Positions 1-7,665 of a stretch of DNA of 17,579 nucleotides are shown one piece after another. Within the stretch, counting starts at the first letter, position 1, and every line of letters begins with the position of its first letter. Below the pieces are notes generated by a model that was not told where the DNA came from, did no database searches, and saw only the letters and a list, made by a program, of their open reading frames with translations. The translations under genes and the position numbers were made by a program. The stretch covers positions 1 to 17,579 of the forward strand of contig CAKUEZ010000040.1 of assembly GCA_934646965.1 (NCBI GenBank), read 5' to 3'. Source of the DNA: an uncultured Collinsella sp. Its GTDB lineage: Bacteria; Actinomycetota; Coriobacteriia; Coriobacteriales; Coriobacteriaceae.

Positions 1-1335
<1,335 letters not shown>

Positions 1336-1359
1336 TCATGCGCTGTTTGTCGTGGCTTC

Positions 1360-1388
1360 AGTATCCCCGCAAACGGGGCGCCGCTCAA
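1360..1388 (-). promoter_or_regulatory. Sigma-70-type promoter of the GH1 gene
   Basis: Reading the minus strand, TTGAGC (1383-1388) and GATACT (1360-1365) are separated by exactly 17 bp, giving a start near 1353 and a leader of about 30 nt. The spacer contains the inverted repeat CCCCG-CAAA-CGGGG (1365-1378), placed where a repressor could occlude RNA polymerase. The promoter match is direct; the operator role is inference. Confidence 0.55.
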
Positions 1389-1463
1389 CGACAACAGCGC
1401 AGGTCGACACTTCTTTTCGCACGCAGGCGGTCGGTAGCCGCCCAAGCCTGACACTTTTTGATA

Positions 1464-1506
1464 CCAAACCACCACAAAGGGGACAGGCACCTTTGTGGTG
1501 GTTTGG
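1464..1506. repeat. Hairpin repeat, family A, copy 1
   Basis: A perfect 17-bp inverted repeat (arms 1464-1480 and 1490-1506, CCAAACCACCACAAAGG and its complement) around the 9-nt loop GGACAGGCA. A near copy lies at 2726-2764 on the far side of the ATPase gene. It lies between divergently transcribed genes, so it has no obvious terminator duty here. The form is that of REP-like interspersed palindromes. Confidence 0.85.
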
Positions 1507-1558
1507 GGGGGCGGCGATCCCACATAGCCGCCCTCGGCCATCAGGCAATTTGACTGAA

Positions 1559-1597
1559 TAGGAAAAAAAGGAAAAAATAGGAAAAAAAGGAAAGGAG
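1559..1597 (+). repeat. Purine-only 19-bp tandem repeat leading into the ATPase RBS
   Basis: A 19-bp unit, TAGGAAAAAAAGGAAAAAA, occurs at 1559-1577 and again, imperfect at its end, from 1578. The second copy runs into AAAGGAG (1591-1597), the Shine-Dalgarno site for the ATG at 1602. Apart from the T of each unit, the strand is all purine for almost 40 nt, unlike the surrounding GC-rich DNA. Confidence 0.75.
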
Positions 1598-1601
1598 ACT
1601 C

Positions 1602-2717
1602 ATGACTGAAACCATCTTCTCCCCTTCATTTGGAAATCGCCCGTCCTATCTGGTGGGACGCGGAAGCGTGATTTCGACATTCATCTCCGGCCTTGAGCAG
1701 GAGCCGGGCAATCGCGACCGAGCCATGCTCATGCTCGGCCAGCGAGGCAGCGGCAAGACGGTTCTCCTGTGGGAACTCGCCGACCGCGCTCGCAAGCTCG
1801 GCTTCGTTGTTGCCACACCCACCGTAGCCTCCGAGGACATGCTTGAACGTATTGTCGAAAAAATTCAAGAGGCAGGCGAACCGTACGCCAACAATCGCCA
1901 CCTTCCCAAACTTACGGGCGGCAGCTTGAGCGTCTTCGGCTTCTCAGCCGGCCTTGAGTTCACACGCGATGTGCAGGAAACCAAGAGTTTCCAGTTCAAA
2001 CTCACGCAGCTGGCGCGCAAACTGAGCAAGCAAGGACATGGCATCCTCATCCTTATCGATGAGCTCCAGGCAAACTCGCCCGAGATCAGACAACTCGTCA
2101 CCGCCTATCAAGAGCTCGTCGGCGAGGGACTCAACGTCGCGCTCGTTATGGCGGGCCTTCCGGGAGCAGTCTCCGCGACACTCAACGACCGCGTACTGAC
2201 ATTTCTCAACCGTGCACGCAAAGTCACGCTCGAGCCGCTTTCAGTCGGAGATGTGGATGCCTACTATCAGCGGGCTTTCGAAGAGCTCGGCCTTGATATC
2301 CCAGGCGATCTTCGGCTGGATGCCGCTCGCGCAACCCAGGGCTCGCCCTACATGCTGCAGCTCATCGGCTACAACATCGCCAATCGTTGCCAGGCAGGAG
2401 AACGCGTAACACGAGAGCTAGTCGACGGAGCCATTGAGGCGTCAAAAGTCGATTTCGAAAACGATGTGTGCGAGACGACGCTCGCCGCGCTCTCGGACCA
2501 AGACGTTGCGTTTCTCGCCGCAATGGCCGACGACGAAGGCGGCGAAGATGCCGTGTCACGCATTTCCGATGTGGCCGAGCGAATGTCGGTCACACCCGAC
2601 TACGCGCAAAAGTATCGCCGTCGTCTTATCGACGCCGGCGTGATCGAACAGGCCCGCCGCGGGTATGTGCGCTTCGCCGTTCCCTATATGGCTGACTACC
2701 TGCGAAGCCAGCTGTAG
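1602..2717 (+). CDS. AAA/Orc1-Cdc6-like ATP-binding protein with C-terminal winged-helix-like region
   Basis: A 371-residue soluble P-loop ATPase of unknown role. The N-terminus carries the FxPSFGxxPxYLVGR signature seen in a widespread group of actinobacterial ATP-binding proteins. Walker A is GQRGSGKT (46-53) and Walker B is ILILIDE (148-154, D153/E154). A sensor-like strand, VALVMAGLPG, follows near residue 180. The last 80 residues (about 290-371) look like a winged helix: helices, RRRLIDAGVIEQ, then a short strand GYVRFAVP. It has no transmembrane segment or second enzymatic domain. The start is set by AAAGGAG five bases upstream of the ATG. The gene stands alone on the plus strand between minus-strand genes and is bracketed by matching hairpins, so it may be an acquired cassette. 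A STAND-like or DNA-binding switch role is possible but not shown. Confidence 0.8.
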   Translation: MTETIFSPSFGNRPSYLVGRGSVISTFISGLEQEPGNRDRAMLMLGQRGSGKTVLLWELADRARKLGFVVATPTVASEDMLERIVEKIQEAGEPYANNRHLPKLTGGSLSVFGFSAGLEFTRDVQETKSFQFKLTQLARKLSKQGHGILILIDELQANSPEIRQLVTAYQELVGEGLNVALVMAGLPGAVSATLNDRVLTFLNRARKVTLEPLSVGDVDAYYQRAFEELGLDIPGDLRLDAARATQGSPYMLQLIGYNIANRCQAGERVTRELVDGAIEASKVDFENDVCETTLAALSDQDVAFLAAMADDEGGEDAVSRISDVAERMSVTPDYAQKYRRRLIDAGVIEQARRGYVRFAVPYMADYLRSQL

Positions 2718-2725
2718 CTGCAGAC

Positions 2726-2765
2726 AAACCACCGCAAAGGGGACAGGTACCTTTGTGGTGGTTTT
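2726..2765 (+). terminator. Hairpin repeat, family A, copy 2, positioned as terminator of the ATPase gene
   Basis: The arms AAACCACCGCAAAGG (2726-2740) and CCTTTGTGGTGGTTT (2750-2764) pair with one G-U wobble around GGACAGGTA, only 8 bp after the stop codon. A T-run (2762-2766) overlaps and follows the right arm, so it could terminate transcription. It is the same repeat as 1464-1506, so repeat and terminator may be one object. Confidence 0.65.
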
Positions 2766-2778
2766 TGCTGGCGGTTTG

Positions 2779-2833
2779 TCTCGATCTGTAACAGTTAGGC
2801 CGGCAAGACCGGGCTTGGTGTTACAGATCGAGA
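2779..2833. repeat. Palindrome, family B, copy 1
   Basis: A perfect 15-bp inverted repeat, TCTCGATCTGTAACA (2779-2793) and its complement (2819-2833), around a 25-nt centre. It is preceded by GCGGTTTG, matching GCAGTTTG before copy 2, so the repeat unit extends beyond the arms. Confidence 0.85.
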
Positions 2834-2857
2834 TTTTCTGGTTGCTTCCTGCAGTTT

Positions 2858-2914
2858 GTCTAAATCTGTAACAGGTAGAGACGATTTGGCCTGCTAGATG
2901 TTACAGATTGAGAC
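2858..2914. repeat. Palindrome, family B, copy 2
   Basis: The 16-bp arms GTCTAAATCTGTAACA (2858-2873) and TGTTACAGATTGAGAC (2899-2914) have one mismatch and again enclose 25 nt. Arms are conserved with copy 1 while the centres differ, which suggests selection or copying of the arms. It lies between the convergent ends of the ATPase and DUF4867 genes; there is no strong U-tract on either strand. Confidence 0.85.
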
Positions 2915-2922
2915 AGAAGACT

Positions 2923-3567
2923 CTAGTCCACGGTGATGTCGAGGTTTTTGCCGGTTAGGCCCACGTAGCCGCCCTCGGCTGCCTTGGGGCTATCGGCGTG
3001 GCAGAGGACCCACTTGTCGGCCTTCCAGTAGCAGTAGCTGTCACCGGCGGCGGGCATGTCGGCTGCGGCCTCGGGACGCGGGCCGTTGGTACCGGCGGGC
3101 AGCGCAACCATCACCTGGAAGCCGCCGTCGTCGACCATGCACGGCGTGTAGTGGAGCGTCGTGGCGTAGACCTCAACGAGCGTGCCGGCCGGCGCGCGGA
3201 ATGCCTTGACCTGCGCGGTGTCGAGTTTGCCATCGACGATCTGCTCGCGCTTGGCCAGCAGCAGGATAAAGTCGCGGGCACCCAGGTTGAACTCGCTGGC
3301 GCGGTGATACTCCAGGCAGTTGAGCTTCGTGTTGTGGCCGTTGCACCAGCCCAGCTGGAAGGGACGGCCGCCGTACATGAGCAGACCGAGTGTGTCGGCA
3401 CCTTCGACTTGCTCGAGCTCGGGCGCGGAGGCCACGTACTTGCTGCCCTCGGGAATGGGCGTGGCGGAGAGCGCCTCGACAAGCGGGGCGGTCAGGCTGG
3501 AGGGCACGTCGTCCCACACGCGGCCGTAGGACTTGAATTCGGGATCGTTGACAGAGTAGATATGCAT
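2923..3567 (-). CDS. DUF4867 family protein, probable cupin-like enzyme
   Basis: A 214-residue cytoplasmic protein recognised as DUF4867-like from its N-terminus MHIYSVNDPEFKSYGRV and overall length. Its biochemical function is not known. The central region has a plausible metal-binding set: H78 in GWCNGHNTKL, E86 and H88 in CLEYHR, and H139 in TTLHYTP. This fits a cupin-type beta barrel, although I assign the fold by pattern only. There is no signal peptide or membrane segment. A GTG two codons upstream (3573) could start a 216-residue form, but AGGAG overlaps that GTG and lies 5 nt before the ATG at 3567, so the ATG is preferred. It is separated from luxS by a terminator, so it is probably a single-gene transcript. 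A sugar-related role is sometimes assumed from neighbours in other genomes; nothing here proves it. Confidence 0.75.
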   Translation of the reverse strand: MHIYSVNDPEFKSYGRVWDDVPSSLTAPLVEALSATPIPEGSKYVASAPELEQVEGADTLGLLMYGGRPFQLGWCNGHNTKLNCLEYHRASEFNLGARDFILLLAKREQIVDGKLDTAQVKAFRAPAGTLVEVYATTLHYTPCMVDDGGFQVMVALPAGTNGPRPEAAADMPAAGDSYCYWKADKWVLCHADSPKAAEGGYVGLTGKNLDITVD

Positions 3568-3590
3568 GTTCACTCCTGTTCATAATTGTG

Positions 3591-3636
3591 ACTATACGAA
3601 CATTCTAGAACAAACACGAGCGATTTTGAACGCTCG
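3591..3636 (-). promoter_or_regulatory. Candidate promoter region of the DUF4867 gene
   Basis: On the minus strand TATAGT (3591-3596) is a reasonable -10 hexamer about 24 bp upstream of the ATG. No good -35 is seen. Just upstream are the palindrome TTCTAGAA and the inverted repeat CGAGCG-8 nt-CGCTCG (3617-3636), possible protein-binding sites. Confidence 0.3.
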
Positions 3637-3641
3637 GCACG

Positions 3642-3673
3642 AAAAAGCGCCCTCGCAAAGTGCGGAGGCGCTT
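3642..3673 (-). terminator. Rho-independent terminator of luxS
   Basis: On the minus strand AAGCGCC-TC-CGC pairs with GCG-A-GGGCGCTT around ACTTT and runs into a U-tract, 30 bp after the luxS stop codon. Strong stem and correct orientation. Confidence 0.8.
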
Positions 3674-3703
3674 CCATTGCAATCGTTGATCCTACGAGCA
3701 GCC

Positions 3704-4192
3704 CTATGCCTGCTGATAGTGCAGGTGCGTCTCGTCGATATCGGCCAGGTCGCGGTCGAGGTAGCGGCGCGCGAGCCAGTTGGCCATGGGAAGGTTCTGG
3801 TCCAGGTAGTTACCGCACTCCTCGGGAGCGGCGCCGGGGACATCGCCCTCAAAGCCGGCGACGAACTCAAACAGCTCGCGCACGAGCGGCAGGATCTCCT
3901 CGCTCGTCACCTCGCCAAACACGACCAGGTAAAAGCCCGTGCGGCAGCCCATGGGGCCAAAGTAGACGATACGGCTCGACCACTCGGCATGATTGCGAAG
4001 AAACGTCGCACCCAAGTGCTCGATGGTGTGGCACTCGGCCGTGTTCATGACCGGCTCCTTGTTGGGCGTGGTCAGGCGCAGGTCAAAGGTGGTGACGGCG
4101 GTACCGGTCGCTGGGTCGCGGTCGATGCGGCTCACGTACACGCCGGGCTCAAGCAGCAGATGATCGACAGAAAAGCTCGCGATGCGCTCCAT
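3704..4192 (-). CDS. luxS: S-ribosylhomocysteine lyase LuxS
   Basis: A metalloenzyme that splits S-ribosylhomocysteine into homocysteine and DPD, the precursor of autoinducer-2, in the activated methyl cycle. It has 162 residues, a normal length. The metal site is complete: H55 and H59 in HTIEH and C126 in EECGNY. The catalytic cysteine is C83 in GPMGCRTGF, and E58 is in place. The N-terminus MERIASFSVDHLLLEPGVYVSR is typical. GAGAGGA precedes the ATG. It appears monocistronic, with a terminator behind it and an upstream gene that ends in its own terminator. No pfs/mtnN or metK is adjacent. Confidence 0.97.
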   Translation of the reverse strand: MERIASFSVDHLLLEPGVYVSRIDRDPATGTAVTTFDLRLTTPNKEPVMNTAECHTIEHLGATFLRNHAEWSSRIVYFGPMGCRTGFYLVVFGEVTSEEILPLVRELFEFVAGFEGDVPGAAPEECGNYLDQNLPMANWLARRYLDRDLADIDETHLHYQQA

Positions 4193-4205
4193 GGCAGATC
4201 CTCTC

Positions 4206-4226
4206 GGTAGTCAATTTGAGACGGGA
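4206..4226 (+). repeat. Family D repeat, divergent copy (luxS leader)
   Basis: GGTAGTCAATTTGAGACGGG matches the family D sequence GGTAGCTAATTTGGGACGGG at 17 of 20 positions. With the inverted copy at 4276-4297 it forms a 92-bp inverted-repeat structure directly upstream of the luxS ribosome binding site. Confidence 0.6.
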
Positions 4227-4256
4227 CTCTTTTAGCTGGTTGAAATGGTCGCACCA

Positions 4257-4265
4257 ATCATACCA
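4257..4265 (-). promoter_or_regulatory. Candidate extended -10 promoter of luxS
   Basis: On the minus strand TGG-TATGAT (4257-4265) is an extended -10 element immediately after the terminator of the preceding operon. A start near 4250 would give a leader of about 57 nt. No -35 box is evident because that position falls in the U-tract. Confidence 0.35.
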
Positions 4266-4268
4266 GTC

Positions 4269-4305
4269 AAAAAAAGCCCCGTCCCAAATTAGCTACCTGG
4301 GACGG
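4269..4305 (-). terminator. Terminator of the sugar operon, built from a family D repeat
   Basis: The arms CCGTCCCA (4298-4305 on minus) and TGGGACGG (4279-4286 on minus) enclose 11 nt and are followed by GGGCTTTTTTT, with seven Ts at 4269-4275. The segment 4276-4297 is a family D repeat identical over 22 bp to 10493-10514 on the other strand. Confidence 0.75.
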
Positions 4306-4310
4306 AGACC

Positions 4311-4345
4311 AATGATTATTTGATCCCCGTCCCAGAAAAATCATT
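4311..4345 (-). repeat. Hairpin abutting the kinase stop codon
   Basis: The arms AATGATT (4311-4317) and AATCATT (4339-4345) start right after the kinase stop and enclose another GGGACGGGG block. It may add to termination or protect the 3' end. Stem is short and AT-rich. Confidence 0.45.
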
Positions 4346-5836
4346 CTAGGCAGTGTATGCGATTGTTGCCTCGACCGCATGGCGCCAGCCGGCGATCTTT
4401 TTGGCTCGCTCGTCGGCAGGCATCGAAGGCTCCACGATGCCGCGGGCGCCGTAGACGTCGACAACGTCGCGCGCGTACATGCCGAGCGCAATGCCGCAGG
4501 CCCAAGCCGCGCCCAGACCGCTCATCTCGTCGTTGCTCGCGATGCGGATGGGCGAACCCACCAGGTCGCTCTCAAACTGCATCAGGTACGCATCGCGCGT
4601 GGGGCCGCCGTCAACGCGAAGCTCGGCCAGCGCCGCGCCCGAATCCTCGACCATCGCATCGATCACGTCGAATATCTGATAGGCGATCGACTCGTCGGCA
4701 GCCTTCACGAACTCCGCGCGGCCCGTGGTGCGCGTCATGCCAAAAACACAGCCCTCGGCGTCGCTTGCCCAGTGCGGCGCGCCCAGGCCGGTAAACGCCG
4801 GCACAAAGTAGACGCGGCTCGCCGGGTTGGCGGCATAGCACAGGTCGGTGACTTCCTCGGGGTTGTTGATGAGCTCCAGGTCGTCACGCAGCCACGTCTT
4901 GACGGCGCCGGCATAGCTCACGTTGCCCTCGAGCACGTACTCGGTCACGCCGTCCATGCGCCACGCGAGCGAGCTCGAAAGCCCGTGCGAGCTGGCGACA
5001 AACTCGTCGCCCACGTTCATCATGACCGAGCTGCCGGTACCATACGTGGCCTTGGCCATGCCTCGGCTGTGGCAGCCCTGCGCAAACAGGGCGGCGTGGC
5101 TATCGCCCAGCACGCCGTGAACGGGCACGGGCGCCGGCAAAAAGCCGCCCAGGTCCGTTGTGCCGAACAGGCCATCAGAATCGGTCACCTGCGGCAGGCA
5201 GGCCGGATCGATGCCAAAGGCTTGGCACACCGGCTCGCTCCAGCAGCCGCGGCGCAGGTCGAAGAGCTGCGTGCGGCTGGCGTTGGACCAGTCGCAGCGG
5301 AACTCGGCGCCGCCCGTGAGCGTCCAGACCACCCAGGCGTCAATCGTGCCCAGGCACAGCTCGCCCGCCGCAGCAGCCTCGGCTGCCGCCGGCACGTTTG
5401 CGAGAATCCAAGCCATCTTGCCCGCCGGATAGTAGGGCGAGAGCACCAGGCCCGTCGTGTCGCGCACCAGCTCGGCCACGCCCTCGCGCGCGGCCAGCTC
5501 GTCGCACAGCTCGCGGGCGCGGGCGCACTGCCACACCACGGCATCGCACAGCGGCTCGCCCGTCGCGCGGTTCCAGGCAACGGTGGTCTCGCGCTGGTTG
5601 GAAATGCCGATGCCGGCGACGTCGGCCGGGTTAATCCCGGTCTCCTCCACCACGGCACGCGCCACAGCCAGCACGTTGGCGGCAATCTCGGCCGGATCAT
5701 GGCTCACCCAGCCAGCCTCGTTGACGATCTGGCGATGGGCGCGGTCGGCACGATGAATCAGATGGCCGCCCTCGTCCACCAGCAGCGCCTTGGTGCCCTG
5801 CGTAGACTGATCGATTCCGATGATGTAGCGGCCCAT
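4346..5836 (-). CDS. FGGY-family carbohydrate kinase, glycerol-kinase-like
   Basis: A 496-residue ATP-dependent sugar or polyol kinase of the FGGY family. The overall match is to glycerol kinase: the phosphate-1 loop IGIDQSTQGTKAL (residues 5-18), NQRETT with R82/E83, VVWQCARA, TGLVLSPYY, the ATP-side YGTGSS loop, VPAFTGLGAPHW and RVDGGP. Two positions differ from true GlpK. The loop usually read as DQGTT is DQSTQ, and the glycerol-contacting GDQQAAL is GDSHAAL (D245, S246), so the substrate may be a ketose or longer polyol rather than glycerol. The ATG at 5836 has AAGGGG five bases upstream and is preferred over a TTG at 5851. It is the last gene of the isomerase and transketolase operon, 56 bp after the transketolase C-half. 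No glycerol 3-phosphate dehydrogenase or glycerol facilitator is nearby. Confidence 0.85.
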   Translation of the reverse strand: MGRYIIGIDQSTQGTKALLVDEGGHLIHRADRAHRQIVNEAGWVSHDPAEIAANVLAVARAVVEETGINPADVAGIGISNQRETTVAWNRATGEPLCDAVVWQCARARELCDELAAREGVAELVRDTTGLVLSPYYPAGKMAWILANVPAAAEAAAAGELCLGTIDAWVVWTLTGGAEFRCDWSNASRTQLFDLRRGCWSEPVCQAFGIDPACLPQVTDSDGLFGTTDLGGFLPAPVPVHGVLGDSHAALFAQGCHSRGMAKATYGTGSSVMMNVGDEFVASSHGLSSSLAWRMDGVTEYVLEGNVSYAGAVKTWLRDDLELINNPEEVTDLCYAANPASRVYFVPAFTGLGAPHWASDAEGCVFGMTRTTGRAEFVKAADESIAYQIFDVIDAMVEDSGAALAELRVDGGPTRDAYLMQFESDLVGSPIRIASNDEMSGLGAAWACGIALGMYARDVVDVYGARGIVEPSMPADERAKKIAGWRHAVEATIAYTA

Positions 5837-5854
5837 GGCCACCCCTTTCAAAAT

Positions 5855-5889
5855 GAATGTGACAAAGGGACGGTCCCTTTGTCACATTC
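5855..5889. repeat. Perfect hairpin, family C, between transketolase and kinase genes
   Basis: The 16-bp arms GAATGTGACAAAGGGA (5855-5870) and their complement (5874-5889) enclose CGG. The left edge is 18 bp from the kinase ATG and the right edge 3 bp from the transketolase stop. The core resembles the AAAGGG-GAC-CCTTT core of family A. On the minus strand it is followed by ATTTTG, so partial termination or mRNA processing is possible. Confidence 0.85.
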
Positions 5890-5892
5890 CAA

Positions 5893-6834
5893 TTACTCTG
5901 CGGGCAGGAAGTCCTTAACCGTCTTGGCAATGCCTTCGCCGGTGAGGCCGTAGTATGCGAAGACCTCGGGCGAGGTGCCGGTGATGACCGGCGCGTCGGG
6001 CAGGCTCAGGCACTTGACCGGACGCGGGCAATGCTCACCCACGACCTGCGCGACCATAGAACCAAGGCCACCGAAGGGGCTATGCTCCTCGACGGTCACG
6101 ACAGCGCGCGTAGCACCGGCGGCCTCGATCACGGCCTCGGCGTCGAGTGGCTTGACGCAGTACATGTCAAGCACCGTTGCCGAGATGCCCTGCTCGGCCA
6201 GCAGGTCGGCGGCGTCCACGGCGTGGCGGACCATCTCACCGGTGGCGACGAGCGTCACATCGGTGCCGCGACGCACCCAGGTGGCACGGTCCATCTGGAA
6301 CGGGCATTCGTCCTCGGTGTACACGTCCTCGACCGGGTTGCGGCCCACGCGGATGTAGGCCGGCTTGTTGTCGGCGACCAGGGCGCGCACGAGCTCGGCG
6401 GTCTGGAAGCGGTCGCTCGGCAGATACACGCGCATGTTGGGGATCGCGCTCATGGCGGCGATGTCCTGCGCGGAGTGGTGGCTCATGCCAAGAGCGCCGT
6501 AAGAAACGCCGCCCGAGATGCCGATGAGCTTGACGTTGGTGTTGGAGTACGAAACGTCCACCTTGCACTGCTCATACGAACGCGTGGTCACAAAGGACGC
6601 GGGCGAGGCAGCCCAGGCCTTCTTGCCGCACGAAGCCATGCCGGCAGCGATGCTCACCAGGTCCTGCTCGGCAATGCCGACCTCGATGGACTGCTGGGGA
6701 TACTGGTCGAAGAACGGCGTGAGCGACGCGGAGCCACGGGAGTCGGAGCACAGGACAACGATGTCCTTGTCGGTTGCGGCGGCCTCGAGCAGCGTGTCGC
6801 AGATAACCTTGCGGTTGGCGATCTTGTTAGCCAT
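5893..6834 (-). CDS. Transketolase, C-terminal subunit (pyrimidine-binding and C-terminal domains)
   Basis: A 313-residue second half of a split transketolase. With the N-terminal subunit it should form the TPP enzyme that moves two-carbon ketol units between sugar phosphates in the cytoplasm. The catalytic glutamate that activates TPP is E56 in EVGIAEQDLV. Other family blocks are SDSRGSASL, YGALGMSHHSAQDIA, VYLPSDRFQTAELV and, in the C-terminal domain, VVTVEEHSPFGGLGS. The frame is open further upstream to 6999, but AAGGAGG lies just before the ATG at 6834, which matches the family N-terminus. The start overlaps the end of the N-half gene by 8 bp, so translation is probably coupled for a 1:1 complex. 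A 1-deoxyxylulose synthase origin is excluded by size and the split layout. Confidence 0.93.
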   Translation of the reverse strand: MANKIANRKVICDTLLEAAATDKDIVVLCSDSRGSASLTPFFDQYPQQSIEVGIAEQDLVSIAAGMASCGKKAWAASPASFVTTRSYEQCKVDVSYSNTNVKLIGISGGVSYGALGMSHHSAQDIAAMSAIPNMRVYLPSDRFQTAELVRALVADNKPAYIRVGRNPVEDVYTEDECPFQMDRATWVRRGTDVTLVATGEMVRHAVDAADLLAEQGISATVLDMYCVKPLDAEAVIEAAGATRAVVTVEEHSPFGGLGSMVAQVVGEHCPRPVKCLSLPDAPVITGTSPEVFAYYGLTGEGIAKTVKDFLPAE

Positions 6835-7663
6835 TGATGGCCTCCTTGTGGGCAGCGAAATCGGCGATGATCTGGGCATATTCCTCGTCGTTGGGCAGGT
6901 GGTGATGCCAGCTGGCCTTGTCCTCCATAACCGGCGAGCCATAGCCCTTAACGGTGTTGAGGATGATGACCGTGGGCTTACCCTTGGTCTCGGCGGCAAG
7001 CGTCAGCGCGGCGTCGATGGCCTGGACGTCGTTACCCGGAATGGACAGCACGTTCCAACCGAAGGCGGCCCAGCGCTCCTCCTGCGAATCCTGCTTCATG
7101 ACGTCCTCGGTGCTGCCGCTGATCTGCAGGCGGTTGCGGTCCACGAGCGCGCACAGGTTATCGAGCTGGTAGTTGCCGCCGCTCATGGCGCCCTCCCAGA
7201 CCGAGCCCTCGGCAAGCTCGCCGTCGCCCATGATGGTGTAGACGCGGTAGTCGCGACCGTCCATCTTGCCGGCGAGCGCCATTCCCACCGCCACGGGCAG
7301 GCCGTGACCGAGCGAACCCGAGTTCATCTCGATGCCCTTGAGCTTGTTGTTGGGGTGGCCGATATAGGGGCTGCCGAACTTGGAGAAACGCGCCTTGACG
7401 TCGTCGAGATCCAGATAGCCCTCGTGGCACAGCACCGCGTAGTAGGCCTCCATGGCGTGGCCCTTGGAGAGCACGAAGCGATCGCGGTTGGGATCGTCGA
7501 CGGTCTCGGGCGAAATGTTCAAGTGGTTGGCGTAGAGGGTCATGAGCGCGTCGATGACCGACATGTCGCCGCCGATGTGGCCGCCGGCGCCGGCCATGAT
7601 GATGTCGACGCAATCGCGGCGAAGGTCCCAACGCAGGGACTCAAGCTCTTCAATCGTTGCCAT
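6827..7663 (-). CDS. Transketolase, N-terminal subunit (TPP diphosphate-binding domain)
   Basis: A 278-residue first half of a split transketolase. It holds the diphosphate and metal part of the TPP site: GDGE at 146-149, followed about 25 residues later by VDRN. Substrate-channel residues are H29 in AGGHIGG, SKGHA (66-70), and GSLGHGL (116-122). It is about half the length of the single-chain enzyme and ends exactly where the C-half begins. GAGGAG precedes the ATG at 7663. Its ribosome site lies within the end of the isomerase gene, whose stop codon is only 2 bp away, so the genes form one operon. Confidence 0.94.
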   Translation of the reverse strand: MATIEELESLRWDLRRDCVDIIMAGAGGHIGGDMSVIDALMTLYANHLNISPETVDDPNRDRFVLSKGHAMEAYYAVLCHEGYLDLDDVKARFSKFGSPYIGHPNNKLKGIEMNSGSLGHGLPVAVGMALAGKMDGRDYRVYTIMGDGELAEGSVWEGAMSGGNYQLDNLCALVDRNRLQISGSTEDVMKQDSQEERWAAFGWNVLSIPGNDVQAIDAALTLAAETKGKPTVIILNTVKGYGSPVMEDKASWHHHLPNDEEYAQIIADFAAHKEAING

Positions 7664-7665
7664 TT

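Noticed and set aside
2771..2914. Possible mini CRISPR array from the repeated palindromes
   Set aside because: Only two units, each a complete palindrome with its own 25-nt centre, and no cas gene. REP-like palindromes fit better.
6835..6999. Upstream extension of the transketolase C-half to 6999
   Set aside because: It would overlap the N-half by over 170 bp; the ATG at 6834 has AAGGAGG and matches the family N-terminus.
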